Shown: one piece after another, positions 1 through 8,150 of the stretch
Position numbering within the stretch: the stretch's first letter is position 1
Layout of the letters: each line of letters begins with the position of its first letter
DNA from: a virus
Length of the DNA: 64,000 bases
Direction: 5' to 3' (one strand)
Virus record (IMG/VR): IMGVR_UViG_3300032053_000004
Span: 1-64,000 of that record
Program-made: the position numbers and the translations under genes
The notes under the pieces: model-generated
Databases searched by the model: none
Seen by the model: the letters and a program-made list of their open reading frames with translations, nothing else
What the model was told of the DNA's origin: nothing

Positions 1-875
1 CTTCCCAGACCTCCGCCGCAGGTGGAGCATCCCCCGCCGGAATCCCCCTCCCCCTCTCCTTCATGTTCCCCACCACAGTCACAAGGATCCCCATCCCCAT
101 GTCCGTGACCATCCCCAGGGGCTCCAGGAGCCTTCCCAGGGCCCTTGCCTTTATCGCCCTTCCCCTCCCCGTTGCCGGGGTCCTTTCCAGCCCCTCCCTT
201 GGCTTGGGACTTATCCTTCTTCTTAGGACCTCCAATGGCCCCGCAGGCCGGGCACTTCCGGGGGGAGTTTTTGAGATGCTTCTGGATCTCCTCATAGATG
301 GACTCCGGGGAACGCCCCTTCATCGTCTTGTCTGCGAAGATGAACCCCCCATCCTTCGGGAGGGTGTCCTTGCCGTCGATGTGATCGAGGAGATCCTTGA
401 GAGAGAGCGGCTTGCCGAGCGCCCCTTCCCAGAGATCTCCCTTGCGCTTCTGTTCGTCATGGTCCGCCTCAATGACGGCATTCACGACGTAATCCACGGC
501 CCAGTTCCAAACCTGGGGATCGCGGCCCTGGCCTCGCGGCACGTGGCTGAAAAGGACGTGGTATCCTTCGTGTTGCATGACCGTGGAGATACTCATGGCA
601 CCGAGCTTCTCCAAGAAGTCGGGGTGCCAATAGAACCTCTTGCCGTCAGTGGCAGCTGTCGTGAACTCACGCCCCCCGCTCATCTTCGTGCAGATCTCAT
701 GCGGCTTCGGAGCCGTGAGCGCGAAGAGGAATGGGTGACCTCCGTTCATGGGCTGCTGTGCGAGCTGGGTCATCGCCTTCGAGACCAACTCCTGGAGCCG
801 GACCATTCGGGCCGGGTCGTCCTTCAAGACCCCGGATGGGTCCTGTAGACGGGATGATAGCTTTGATAGACTCAT
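1..875 (-). CDS. DUF2201-type zinc metallopeptidase / VWA-like protein, C-terminus cut by window edge
   Basis: 291 residues are visible and the frame is still open at position 1, so the C-terminus lies outside the window. The ATG (873-875) follows GGAGG. Residues 102-106 are HEGYH, the HExxH zinc-protease signature, in the setting seen in putative metallopeptidases of the DUF2201/COG3864 type, whose C-terminal half is usually a von Willebrand A-like domain. Beyond residue ~205 a CPAC pair opens a Gly/Lys/Asp/Pro-rich linker with further CxC and CxxC pairs that may bind metal. The next unit on the same strand encodes a MoxR-type ATPase. Family pairs of this kind are thought to remodel or activate protein complexes; the target here is unknown. 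It has its own promoter-like element at 921-950. Confidence 0.75.
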   Translation of the reverse strand, partial: MSLSKLSSRLQDPSGVLKDDPARMVRLQELVSKAMTQLAQQPMNGGHPFLFALTAPKPHEICTKMSGGREFTTAATDGKRFYWHPDFLEKLGAMSISTVMQHEGYHVLFSHVPRGQGRDPQVWNWAVDYVVNAVIEADHDEQKRKGDLWEGALGKPLSLKDLLDHIDGKDTLPKDGGFIFADKTMKGRSPESIYEEIQKHLKNSPRKCPACGAIGGPKKKDKSQAKGGAGKDPGNGEGKGDKGKGPGKAPGAPGDGHGHGDGDPCDCGGEHEGEGEGDSGGGCSTCGGGLG

Positions 876-920
876 GATGTGCCTCCATGGAGCGCGGGAC
901 AGAGAGCGCTCCTCACCGCC

Positions 921-950
921 CGATACGCGCGGAACCGCCGAACCTGCGAC
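921..950 (-). promoter_or_regulatory. phage promoter-like element
   Basis: GTCGCA, 18 nt, GTATCG, reading leftwards into the metallopeptidase gene; the leader is about 40 nt with GGAGG just before the ATG. Confidence 0.6.
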
Positions 951-1034
951 TTTGCCATATAATACACAGAAGAATTATGCATTTACAAGCCACCATTTAG
1001 CCATATGTAAAGATACTATATAATATCAAAATAC

Positions 1035-1074
1035 GGAACAGCCCCGAGAGAGGGAATCCTCTCGGGGCTGTTCC
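1035..1074 (-). terminator. terminator-like hairpin after the MoxR gene
   Basis: A 16-bp perfect stem (left arm 1035-1050, right arm 1059-1074) lies 19 nt beyond the MoxR stop codon and before the next promoter element. There is no U-tract. Confidence 0.55.
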
Positions 1075-1092
1075 GGAGCGCTCAGAAGAGGC

Positions 1093-2217
1093 TCACTTGC
1101 TCTTCAGGACACCTCGGGTCCTGTTGACACACTCCATGAAACCGGGGACCTTCGTGAGACTCCAGTCTCGGATGAGATCCATGTCGAACGCGTTCTTGAT
1201 TGCGGCGATTTGGAACTCCGTGTCCTGCTTGGAGAGCCACTTCAGAACGTGCCCCGAGATCTTGTAGACCTTATCCGGGTCCTTCTTGGACTTGTTCGTC
1301 TTGTGAGCCTCATCCTGGCGGCGACACTCTTGCGAGATGGCTCCGACAGCAGAGATGCAGCAAACGATGAGGCGGTCGATGGACATGTCCGGAGGCTCAG
1401 TCCCGTCCTTAAGGAGCTTGTCCACGAGGGGCTCGATGTGACGATAGTGGTCGAGCCAGACCCGGAACTTGGCAGCGGACCCCATACCAACCCGTCCTGC
1501 GACGAGCATGGTCTGGAAGGTCGTGTCCTGGTTCCGATCCAGGGAGTCGAGATCCCTGGCTGCGAACGTCCAGCTGCGAGGGGAGGCGTGGCAATACGCC
1601 GTGGGATCTCCGTCAGCCGGGGGCAGCAAAAGCTGGTCCGGGTTTCGAGAGAGGAAACCCACCACGAGGGGATTGATGCCCGCCTTGACGGCCCACCCCT
1701 GCCATGCGTCGAAATTGGGCTGCATCTTGAAGACGGAGCACCGGTTCGTCAAGGCGTGGGAGACGGGCTGCGAGAAGGCACCTTCGTCGGGGAGGTTGCC
1801 CGTGAGCAGACACGTCTTGATGTTGAGAGCCCGCCCGTTGATGCTGTGCTCCAGGAGCACCTCCAGAAGGGGAGCCTGCAGCTCTGGACGGGCCTTATCC
1901 ACCTCGTCGAAGATGATCACGACGGGCTCGGCGTCCTTCTCAAGGGCGTCCTTGCACGGCATCCACCTCGGTGAGGCATAATCTGCCCACTTCTTGTCCT
2001 CCGAAATCACCGGAAGTCCGATGAAATCAGGGGCCTCCAGAACGGAGAGATCCACGTAAACGTACTTGTTCCCCGTCTCGACGGCCGCTTGCTGCGCCAT
2101 CTGGGTCTTGCCGGATCCAGCCGGTGCGAAGACCATGATGTTTGCGCCCGTCCTGCATCCGAACTTGTATACGTCCAAGAGCGTGCTCTGATCAACCTCG
2201 TGAATACCGCTGAGCAT
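1093..2217 (-). CDS. MoxR-type AAA+ ATPase
   Basis: 374 residues. Walker A APAGSGKT at residues 31-38 and Walker B IIFDEVDKA near 101-109 are intact, followed by a sensor-1-like LLTGN and a polar C-terminal half. This is the layout of MoxR/RavA-type ATPases, which remodel partner proteins together with VWA or metallopeptidase partners; the adjacent gene encodes such a partner. The ATG at 2215-2217 lies about 45 nt below the promoter-like element at 2263-2292. In phages these pairs are known but their target is not established; a role in virion or host-protein remodelling is inference. Confidence 0.85.
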   Translation of the reverse strand: MLSGIHEVDQSTLLDVYKFGCRTGANIMVFAPAGSGKTQMAQQAAVETGNKYVYVDLSVLEAPDFIGLPVISEDKKWADYASPRWMPCKDALEKDAEPVVIIFDEVDKARPELQAPLLEVLLEHSINGRALNIKTCLLTGNLPDEGAFSQPVSHALTNRCSVFKMQPNFDAWQGWAVKAGINPLVVGFLSRNPDQLLLPPADGDPTAYCHASPRSWTFAARDLDSLDRNQDTTFQTMLVAGRVGMGSAAKFRVWLDHYRHIEPLVDKLLKDGTEPPDMSIDRLIVCCISAVGAISQECRRQDEAHKTNKSKKDPDKVYKISGHVLKWLSKQDTEFQIAAIKNAFDMDLIRDWSLTKVPGFMECVNRTRGVLKSK

Positions 2218-2262
2218 GATTAGTGTCCCTTTGTGAAAGGAGCGGACTGCCCGCCCAGCGCC

Positions 2263-2292
2263 CGATACGCGCCCAGCGCCCCGGCTTGCGTC
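2263..2292 (-). promoter_or_regulatory. phage promoter-like element
   Basis: GACGCA, 18 nt, GTATCG, reading into the MoxR gene. An AT-rich CATATGGCAAA lies directly upstream, as at the 921-950 copy. Confidence 0.6.
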
Positions 2293-2320
2293 TTTGCCAT
2301 ATGATTGGTCGAATTATACA

Positions 2321-2530
2321 TTAAGAAGAGAGTACTTCATTCGCACGATACTCTTCTGAAACTTTTTCAAGTTCATGCTCCCGAAATTCTATTGGATTAA
2401 TACGACCACCCCACCATATAAATACTGAATAACCATTTGGGGTTTTCACGTTTATACGACCATATTTATCATCCCAGTCCCTTAAGGCAGGCTTTTCGAA
2501 TCGAACAGGGTCACCATTATTAAATTTCAT
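2321..2530 (-). CDS. small SH3-like protein with shared C-terminal tail
   Basis: 69 residues, not recognised by name. The N-terminus (FNNGDPVRF) followed by alternating hydrophobic residues suggests a small beta-barrel of KOW/SH3 type, like several other small proteins here. It ends NEVLSS, a form of the recurrent C-terminal tail. It starts 36 nt after the stop of the upstream gene, so both probably share the promoter at 3230-3259; AAGAAG before the ATG is the only ribosome-binding candidate. Confidence 0.6.
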   Translation of the reverse strand: MKFNNGDPVRFEKPALRDWDDKYGRINVKTPNGYSVFIWWGGRINPIEFREHELEKVSEEYRANEVLSS

Positions 2531-2565
2531 GCTTCTTTGAATCTGACGACAATCATATAAAAGTT

Positions 2566-3210
2566 CTAACTGTCAACGACTCTTTCGCAGAGATATTCGT
2601 TAACTGCTTCTTGGACAACATCCTCGGAGACCTCCTTATACTTCCTGAGAGACGCCTTGATCTCTTCCATGGCCTGGCGTGACAATGCCATCCGGCCTTT
2701 CTTTGCAAATTCCTCGGATTGTTCAAGACGTGCCATTTCGGCTTCGAGATCATTGGCTTTGTTGACGAAATTCTCATTCAGGCCATCTCCATACCACTGG
2801 TCAAAGAGATACTTCGCCAGATCCACCTTTTCACGCTTACAATTGTAAGTAGGGCAATCCTTCTGACCGAAGTGTGTTCGGACGATGCGCTCGCAGATGG
2901 GCGTGATGCTCTCTTTAAGCTCCGCCTTCAAGGGCTCCTTTACGGATCCATACGAAATGTTTCGTTCCACGAAAACAGGTATGTCCTCGACGATATCCGT
3001 CTCCATTCGCATCTTGAATAGATGAGTTGTGGTGGCATTCCAGGTATTCACATGGAATGTATATCCCACGATTTTGGCAGTTCTGACTCTATGGTTCAGG
3101 ATTTCCGGGATCTCCTTCGACTCCGGGACACTCCCGAGAATCGTGAGTACCTTGTAATATGAAGAATTCGGAAGGATGGGTTTGGGCTCAGAGTTTTTTC
3201 GACGGCTCAT
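2566..3210 (-). CDS. hypothetical protein with coiled-coil C-terminal half
   Basis: 214 residues from the ATG at 3208-3210, chosen because GGAGG lies eight bases upstream and directly follows a promoter-like element; the longer frame would run through that promoter. The middle carries a DCPTYNC pair of cysteines. Residues ~140-200 are charged and helical, probably coiled coil. The protein ends CERVVDS, matching the shared tail. No known family recognised. Confidence 0.65.
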   Translation of the reverse strand: MSRRKNSEPKPILPNSSYYKVLTILGSVPESKEIPEILNHRVRTAKIVGYTFHVNTWNATTTHLFKMRMETDIVEDIPVFVERNISYGSVKEPLKAELKESITPICERIVRTHFGQKDCPTYNCKREKVDLAKYLFDQWYGDGLNENFVNKANDLEAEMARLEQSEEFAKKGRMALSRQAMEEIKASLRKYKEVSEDVVQEAVNEYLCERVVDS

Positions 3211-3229
3211 ATGGAATACCTCCGGCACC

Positions 3230-3259
3230 CGATACGCGCCCAGCGCCCCGGCTTGCGCC
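3230..3259 (-). promoter_or_regulatory. phage promoter-like element
   Basis: GGCGCA, 18 nt, GTATCG, followed by CCGGAGG at the predicted transcript start of the 2566-3210 gene. Confidence 0.6.
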
Positions 3260-3731
3260 TTTCCTGAGTTTCCTTTGGGGTTTCTTTTGTCTTTTGAAGC
3301 ATATGGGCTATTTCGATACCTTCGGAGCGGAAAGGCCAAGGAAAGTCAAAGGAATAACTTAAACTTTCGGAATTCCGATTTCCTGGTTTTCGTTGTACAG
3401 TTCCTTCGCAAGACGAAGAACTGCGGGGTTTAAAGACCCCGACTTGGTAAGGCAATTAGAATCTTCAATCATTCAATTTCTTACCTAGTTCCTGAGGACA
3501 GAGGATAACCAAGAAGATCGAGAAGACAGTTTGAAATTTAAAGAGTGATTGAACCTAACTCTTTAAATTTCACCCTAAAGATACCGGTGAAAAACCCGTT
3601 CTTTCTTAGGGAAAGAAAAAGAAATTTTTCTTTTATTTTCTTCCTTTCAAATTTTTCGTCTCGCTTTTCAAAGAAAAACGGAAACGAAGTCTGATCGTGA
3701 AACGATAAGAGATCCAGAAGTAGTAGTAGAA
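3260..3731. other. non-coding stretch with hairpins
   Basis: No convincing gene. It becomes A/T- and purine-rich. It holds a small hairpin at 3424-3441 and a 15-bp stem at 3532-3572, and separates the leftward units from the rightward 3732-4394 genes. Confidence 0.5.
3532..3572. terminator. 15-bp stem-loop
   Basis: A perfect 15-bp AT-rich stem (3532-3546 with 3558-3572) with a 11-nt loop in a gene-free stretch. Confidence 0.4.
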
Positions 3732-3965
3732 GTGAACCGGGATGAGAAGGATTTAGTAGAGAGTCGAGTTCTAACTCGTTGTGGAATATTGGATAGGAAT
3801 GAATCAAGCGTTTCTTTGGTCTTAGAGGATTTGAAATATTGGGAAATTGTTGAATCGCTGATTGAAACTTTAGATGTCTTAAAAGTTCGAGGAGTATCTA
3901 TGAATGATCCGACATATGCTCGGGCTTCAAATGTACTTCTGAAAGTATTAAACCGGATTTATTAA
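3732..3965 (+). CDS. small hypothetical protein
   Basis: 77 residues from a GTG; helical and acidic, with no recognised domain. The AT-rich base use resembles the second half of the window rather than its neighbours. The frame ends 30 nt before the 3996-4394 gene. Weakly supported: no clear ribosome binding site. Confidence 0.4.
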   Translation: MNRDEKDLVESRVLTRCGILDRNESSVSLVLEDLKYWEIVESLIETLDVLKVRGVSMNDPTYARASNVLLKVLNRIY

Positions 3966-3995
3966 TAGTTAAATTTTCTTTGAAAGAATGGGAGT

Positions 3996-4394
3996 ATGGC
4001 GAGCACTGCAACCGTTACCGTAAGTATTGTTTATACCCCTCCTTCAGCTCCAACCAACTCTGGAACCGTTAGTTTAACGGTCCCGGTGTCACTAGATGCA
4101 CAGAACGTGGGGCAGATTGATATACCCGCTTCTACGGCCCCAGCAACAGCCTTGGCCATTCCATTCGGTTCAGTAAATTCGGCCCGAATAATTTTAGTTA
4201 AAAATTTAACTTCTCAAGAATTGGTTTTGAAGCTAAATGGCGGCTTAGCCATTTCTAATATAACAGCAAACGGCGAGTTCCTTTACGTTTGTCCGACAGA
4301 TCCTCTCGCCTTACCGATGTCTTCAGCGTCCCTCACGACTACTGCGGCCTTCCTCGGCCCTGAGTCGTTGCAATACTGGATATTCGGGACCTGA
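3996..4394 (+). CDS. small beta-rich protein, possibly virion-associated
   Basis: 132 residues rich in Thr, Ser, Ala and Val with alternating hydrophobic residues, no charge clusters and almost no cysteine: the composition of a small beta-sandwich such as a minor capsid or decoration protein (inference from composition only). GGGAG precedes the ATG. It converges with the 4396-4623 gene, leaving one base between them. Confidence 0.6.
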   Translation: MASTATVTVSIVYTPPSAPTNSGTVSLTVPVSLDAQNVGQIDIPASTAPATALAIPFGSVNSARIILVKNLTSQELVLKLNGGLAISNITANGEFLYVCPTDPLALPMSSASLTTTAAFLGPESLQYWIFGT

Positions 4395-4395
4395 T

Positions 4396-4623
4396 CTAAC
4401 CACAGTTGCAGACGTCGCCGCCAGGAGGTTGTCCCTCCAGCCGACACCACGCCTGCTTGACGCGGTAACAGAGCGAACGGCACTGGACGTCGCCCTGGCA
4501 CTGCGCGACGCACGACGAGCAGGCACGCGATGCCTGTTCCCGCCCGCTCGGTTCCGTCGCCGCGACAGGCGCCAGCAGCAGGACGAACAGCAGACAGGGG
4601 ACGACGGAGCGGTTCGGTTTCAT
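4396..4623 (-). CDS. small secreted cysteine-rich protein
   Basis: 75 residues from the ATG at 4621-4623. A basic start (MKPNRS) is followed by a hydrophobic core ending near APVAATE, a likely signal peptide with signal peptidase I site. The mature part of about 50 residues has eight cysteines, two as CSSC, so it is probably disulphide-bonded outside the cytoplasm. GC content is higher than in the 3996 gene, consistent with separate origin. Function unknown. Confidence 0.55.
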   Translation of the reverse strand: MKPNRSVVPCLLFVLLLAPVAATEPSGREQASRACSSCVAQCQGDVQCRSLCYRVKQAWCRLEGQPPGGDVCNCG

Positions 4624-4653
4624 CTTGTTTTCTACGCAGTGCATGCCGTAGAT

Positions 4654-4950
4654 TTACGCTTTATAGCGTATATCTGATCTATATTTATTGGTATCTTCCG
4701 CCTCGATCATGGCGTACTCGAGGTGGTCGAGTATTTCGTAAATTGATTTCGACTGCTGAATTCCTGACTTGAGCCCTTGGGTTATTTTACCCTGTGTTTC
4801 AAGGTTTATATTTGGGCTACCTGTAATTTGTCCGACTTCTTTCGCCATGTCATCTAAAATAGAGTAACCTTCGATTTCGCCTTTGGCTTCGAAAAGCCTG
4901 CGTCTCGCGTTATTGAAGATGCACTGAATCAGAATCCGATTGACATTCAT
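4654..4950 (-). CDS. small hypothetical helical protein
   Basis: 98 residues, helical, no recognised domain. Its ATG overlaps the stop of the 4947-5321 gene by four bases, so it is the third gene of a coupled run on the minus strand. AT-rich. Confidence 0.5.
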   Translation of the reverse strand: MNVNRILIQCIFNNARRRLFEAKGEIEGYSILDDMAKEVGQITGSPNINLETQGKITQGLKSGIQQSKSIYEILDHLEYAMIEAEDTNKYRSDIRYKA

Positions 4951-5321
4951 GCGTTTACAACTTCCTCAGCTTCACAGATTTCAATGTGATTTTTAATTTG
5001 AAGTTCACGAAATATGATTTGACTGGTCTTCGAAGCTTCAATCTGTTCAGCGAGTCTCTGGATCCAGAATTCCGGAACGTAGGAACTGTGAACGAGAGAT
5101 ATGAGATGATTGGCTGCGCTGAGTGGCGTCAAATCTTGATATTTTTTATATTTACCCATATAAACTTTATCCCACGCAAGACTTGCATGGGCGAGGTGGA
5201 TTGGAACTAATAAATCCGAACGATTAGCCCAATTTCGGCCTACTCTTAAGAGTAGGAGTCCTCGTTGCTTGTCGCGGAACTTTAAGAGTCCGATAATCGG
5301 TCCTTTGTCGATTTTACTCAT
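4947..5321 (-). CDS. KGPIIG-family small protein, copy 2, with shared tail
   Basis: 124 residues from the ATG at 5319-5321; GAAGG, formed by the last sense codons of the upstream gene, serves as ribosome binding site. Paralogous to the upstream gene: both have KGPIIG near the start, a LTPxxAA segment in the middle, and Q-I-x-FRELQ near the end. Ends AEEVVNA, matching the shared tail. Function unknown. Confidence 0.6.
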   Translation of the reverse strand: MSKIDKGPIIGLLKFRDKQRGLLLLRVGRNWANRSDLLVPIHLAHASLAWDKVYMGKYKKYQDLTPLSAANHLISLVHSSYVPEFWIQRLAEQIEASKTSQIIFRELQIKNHIEICEAEEVVNA

Positions 5322-5328
5322 GATCTGG

Positions 5329-5691
5329 TTAACCTTCGACAACTTCTCTAGCCATCTCTTGTTCAATGAAAGTTTTCAATTGAAGTTCACGAAATGTTAT
5401 CTGCTTAGTTTTTATCGAAACGATATATGCGGCAAATCGTTTGGTTATTTCTTTCCCAGAGTGTTCGTTTTGGACTCCTCCGACTTCATATAGAAGACGA
5501 TAAGCCGCATCGAATGGAGTCAGGTTTTCTCTTAAACTAAAACCTACTCGATAAGACGCGTTTCTTATTTTTAAATCAACACGCCACCCCCACCCCGTGG
5601 GATATAGATTTCGTTCCTTTATTCGGAATTTTACTATTCCGATAATCGGACCCTTAATTTTGTCAGGGTTACCCCAGAACGGATTATTCAT
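5329..5691 (-). CDS. KGPIIG-family small protein, copy 1, with shared tail
   Basis: 120 residues. KGPIIG at residues ~13-18, LTPFDAA near 57 and ITFRELQLK near 98 match the next gene, so the two are a tandem duplication. It ends AREVVEG, a textbook form of the shared tail. Its ATG overlaps the last codons of the DNA ligase gene, so it is probably translated from the ligase transcript. Function unknown. Confidence 0.6.
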   Translation of the reverse strand: MNNPFWGNPDKIKGPIIGIVKFRIKERNLYPTGWGWRVDLKIRNASYRVGFSLRENLTPFDAAYRLLYEVGGVQNEHSGKEITKRFAAYIVSIKTKQITFRELQLKTFIEQEMAREVVEG

Positions 5692-6754
5692 AATCCCGCT
5701 TTATGATGAACGTCGGGTTCCTGGGAACCTGGTCCTTGGTCAGCTCGAAGAACCGGTATGTGATCTTGGAGCCGATGGCTGGTGGATTATTCCAGGTCTT
5801 CGCGTCGAGACCCGATCCGACCTTGAACACCACTCCGGCAGGGACGTTGACGGTCTTTCCTCCAACTTTCAGGAGCATGGCGTGGGTGATGCATTCGAGA
5901 GCGCCTGTCGTTCCGACGCGGTTCCCGGTCTTTCCGGCCTTCCCCGCCGTATGTCCCGTGACGGTGGCCTCAGAATCGAAAAAGGATTTCACCTTCAGGA
6001 TGTTATGAGACCTCCCCATCTCGTGGAGCGACCTGGGCTTGCGAATCATCAGGCCTTCTCCGCCGAGAGACTCGATCCTTTCGAGCTCCTGCCTGAGATG
6101 GACGACTCCCGCGCAGGGGACCTGCTCCACGACCTTCACGTGAGCCGGGAGACTTTCCTTCGCGAGGAGAGCGAACCTGTCCTCGATCGGGAGATTCGGC
6201 ACCGGCCGGTCGAAGACCATGTAGGTGATGGCTTTCCAGCGATCCGACTTATCTTGAGTCTTGACGATAGAGACAGTCTCCTGGAGCTTCCCTCTTCCGA
6301 GGAAGAGTTCCCCGTCGAGAGCGTAGTCCGGCATCCCGGCCTTGAACCAGTCGGGGGCGTAGAAGATATTGCTCTTCTTCGTCGTAGCGTTCTCGCGCGA
6401 CCAGAACTCCTTTCCGTCCCAAATGGCTCGAAGCCCATCGTACTTTTCCGACATATGCCAGCCCTTCGGATCCATTTCGCCGTCCCAAGAGTGGGCAAGC
6501 AGACAGTTGCCTCGACTGGTACCTCCAGATACCTTGGACGTCGCCGTGGAGATCGCCTGGGTTGGAGCGGGGGCGGGAGTCCCCGAACGATAGGGCTTCG
6601 TGTGTTTGCACGCCTTTTGATCGACCGTCCCTGGACAATTCCTCCATCCAGGGCAGGTACACGAGAAAATAACCCCGTCAACGTTCTTCACTTTATAGGG
6701 ATCCCGGGCGGAACCCTGGACCAAAACAGTCTCACCGATAGATAGATTGGGCAT
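5684..6754 (-). CDS. ATP-dependent DNA ligase with N-terminal SWIM-like zinc finger
   Basis: 356 residues. Residues ~30-50 hold CTCPGW...CPG...CKH, a SWIM-type CxCx(n)CxH zinc finger. The ligase core follows: motif I SEKYDGLRA with the adenylated lysine, DGELFLG (motif III-like), GGEGLMIRKP (motif IV) and ILKVK (motif V), then an OB-fold-like end. It seals nicks using ATP. The ATG at 6752-6754 is preferred because GAGG of the promoter/RBS module lies upstream; a GTG nine bases earlier is too close to it. A SWIM finger fused to a phage ligase is unusual. Confidence 0.9.
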   Translation of the reverse strand: MPNLSIGETVLVQGSARDPYKVKNVDGVIFSCTCPGWRNCPGTVDQKACKHTKPYRSGTPAPAPTQAISTATSKVSGGTSRGNCLLAHSWDGEMDPKGWHMSEKYDGLRAIWDGKEFWSRENATTKKSNIFYAPDWFKAGMPDYALDGELFLGRGKLQETVSIVKTQDKSDRWKAITYMVFDRPVPNLPIEDRFALLAKESLPAHVKVVEQVPCAGVVHLRQELERIESLGGEGLMIRKPRSLHEMGRSHNILKVKSFFDSEATVTGHTAGKAGKTGNRVGTTGALECITHAMLLKVGGKTVNVPAGVVFKVGSGLDAKTWNNPPAIGSKITYRFFELTKDQVPRNPTFIIKRDYE

Positions 6755-6772
6755 GCGTGGCACCTCGTTCCC

Positions 6773-6802
6773 CGATACGCGACAACCCGACGCGCTTCCG
6801 CC
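6773..6802 (-). promoter_or_regulatory. phage promoter-like element
   Basis: GGCGGA, 18 nt, GTATCG, reading into the DNA ligase gene. Confidence 0.6.
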
Positions 6803-6817
6803 TCGGCGAGAAAATTA

Positions 6818-7081
6818 CTAGCTTTCTAGAAGTTCTTGGGTGTGGTCTTCGTCGTAATTGTCGTAGACGAGCTTATACTCGAAATTTGGAGGAAAGTCGA
6901 AGACGGGCTGGCCGTTATCAGCGTCCATCATTTCATATTCAGGCGAATCTCCATCCTTAATATGAATTGTCCCATATCTCCTAATTTCAACTGATAGATT
7001 GAGCTCGTGGAGAAGTGCAAACACCTTTTCGAGTTTCTGGCTCGTCGGATGTTTGTCCGTTAGACGCGTTCTTTTTGGCAT
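6818..7081 (-). CDS. small hypothetical protein with shared tail
   Basis: 87 residues: basic N-terminus, acidic C-terminal half, ending TQELLES (shared tail). The ATG lies two bases after the discriminator of the tRNA-Arg gene on the same strand and has no Shine-Dalgarno, so tRNA 3'-end processing would leave an almost leaderless mRNA. Function unknown. Confidence 0.6.
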   Translation of the reverse strand: MPKRTRLTDKHPTSQKLEKVFALLHELNLSVEIRRYGTIHIKDGDSPEYEMMDADNGQPVFDFPPNFEYKLVYDNYDEDHTQELLES

Positions 7082-7083
7082 AG

Positions 7084-7158
7084 TACCCCTGGCAGGGCTC
7101 GAACCTGCGACCGTGGCCTTAGAAAGACCCTGCTCTGATCCAACTGAGCTACAGGGGC
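7084..7158 (-). tRNA. tRNA-Arg (anticodon TCT)
   Basis: Cloverleaf read on the minus strand: acceptor GCCCCTG/CAGGGGT with a G-U end pair, D-arm GCTC/GAGC, anticodon loop TTTCTAA, T-arm GCAGG-TTCGAGC-CCTGC, discriminator A. CCA is not encoded. It reads AGA. Confidence 0.9.
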
Positions 7159-7225
7159 GAAAACACAGACACCCACTAAGAGTTTTACACTCCCAGTGGG
7201 TGAATCTGCAAGTTTTGCACAGTCT

Positions 7226-7474
7226 TCAGTCGCGTGGCGAGGGCTTCCGGATCTTGAACTTCACGTAGACCGGGGCCTCGGTGTCGCCGTCTGCCGGAAC
7301 GTTCACGATGCAGGCAAGCGAGAAAAACGGGCCGAGTGGAATCGTGAACGTGATGAGTTCCCCTCCGACGTTGTTTGCCTTGATGGTTCCGGTCACCGTC
7401 AGCTGAGGGTCGTTGGTCTTGGTACGGGGATGTTCGTTGTTTTCGGGAATATTGATATTGGTCGGGTCGATCAT
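7226..7474 (-). CDS. small beta-rich hypothetical protein
   Basis: 82 residues with alternating hydrophobic/polar residues and few charges until the end, suggesting an all-beta fold. The ATG follows a full promoter-GGAGG module. No family recognised and no shared tail. Confidence 0.6.
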   Translation of the reverse strand: MIDPTNINIPENNEHPRTKTNDPQLTVTGTIKANNVGGELITFTIPLGPFFSLACIVNVPADGDTEAPVYVKFKIRKPSPRD

Positions 7475-7495
7475 AGCTGGTTAGCCTCCACTCCC

Positions 7496-7525
7496 CGATA
7501 CGCAGCGGCCGGTCCGATTTCCGCC
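7496..7525 (-). promoter_or_regulatory. phage promoter-like element
   Basis: GGCGGA, 18 nt, GTATCG, then GGGAGT and GGAGG before the 7226-7474 gene. Confidence 0.6.
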
Positions 7526-7549
7526 CGTCTTATGCCGTATATTTTTGGA

Positions 7550-7858
7550 TTATATATCCAATCCCGTTAAATTCCGGGCCATAGCAGCATTTTCCACCCG
7601 GAGTCTCAATTTACTCCATCCGATAGACCCGAGACTCTCCATCAGTGACTGAGGAGAAATTCTGGTTCCAGTATTGAGGTCAATGACTGACCCTACATGG
7701 AAAGAATCTGGATCTATATAAGCTTCAATACGATAATTGCAATTTTGAAAAGACTCGTATACCGTAACGGTGCTGCCGATTTTTGCGATTCGATTCGCGA
7801 TTTTTCGTATGTTAGGGGCCACCGGATAGCAACTTCGCAAAATGAAACGCAATTTCAC
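7550..7858 (-). CDS. small hypothetical protein
   Basis: 102 residues from a GTG, overlapping the end of the upstream gene by 47 nt. Contains IRKIANRIAKI near residues 17-27. No recognised fold. The start is uncertain because no ribosome binding site is clear. Confidence 0.45.
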   Translation of the reverse strand: MKLRFILRSCYPVAPNIRKIANRIAKIGSTVTVYESFQNCNYRIEAYIDPDSFHVGSVIDLNTGTRISPQSLMESLGSIGWSKLRLRVENAAMARNLTGLDI

Positions 7859-8099
7859 TCATCGGAGGATTTGGGACTTGTACCCAGACCATCTGTCCGT
7901 GTTGGTTTCGCTTCGTGAAAACCGAAAGCCGTTCGTGTTCCAACACGACGCGAAGCGTGCCCCACACCATGCCGAGTCGAATATCCCAGTGCGCGTCTCC
8001 CGTGGGGTCGTCGTCGGGCTCAAGCGGCTCGGACGAGCCGTAGTCCCGACGCTCCGTGAGCGGCTGGGAGAGCGAACTGGCGATTCTCTTCAGGTTCAT
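7812..8099 (-). CDS. small hypothetical protein with IAS-type N-terminus
   Basis: 95 residues. The N-terminus MNLKRIASSL resembles the amphipathic KIASR start of proteins at 33.9-35.9 kb. The middle is acidic and Pro-rich, and the C-terminal half looks like a beta hairpin. AAGGAG precedes the ATG. Function unknown. Confidence 0.6.
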   Translation of the reverse strand: MNLKRIASSLSQPLTERRDYGSSEPLEPDDDPTGDAHWDIRLGMVWGTLRVVLEHERLSVFTKRNQHGQMVWVQVPNPPMSEIAFHFAKLLSGGP

Positions 8100-8122
8100 C
8101 TTAGCTCCTTTATTAAAACTCA

Positions 8123-8138
8123 GACACCAATTGGTGTC
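8123..8138. terminator. 16-bp perfect palindrome between genes
   Basis: Self-complementary 16-mer between the stop of the 8151-8393 gene and the start of the 7812-8099 gene; probably a terminator or processing hairpin. Confidence 0.35.
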
Positions 8139-8150
8139 AATTTCCGTATT

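Noticed and set aside
63-848. 261-residue plus-strand frame at the window start
   Set aside because: Shadow of the HExxH metallopeptidase gene on the minus strand.
2553-2580. TTGACA-like box upstream of the 2321-2530 gene
   Set aside because: It is formed by the Val-Asp-Ser tail codons of the preceding gene and has no -10 box at proper distance.
5597-6745. 382-residue frame on the plus strand
   Set aside because: It is antisense to the DNA ligase gene, which has all ligase motifs, a promoter and a start site.
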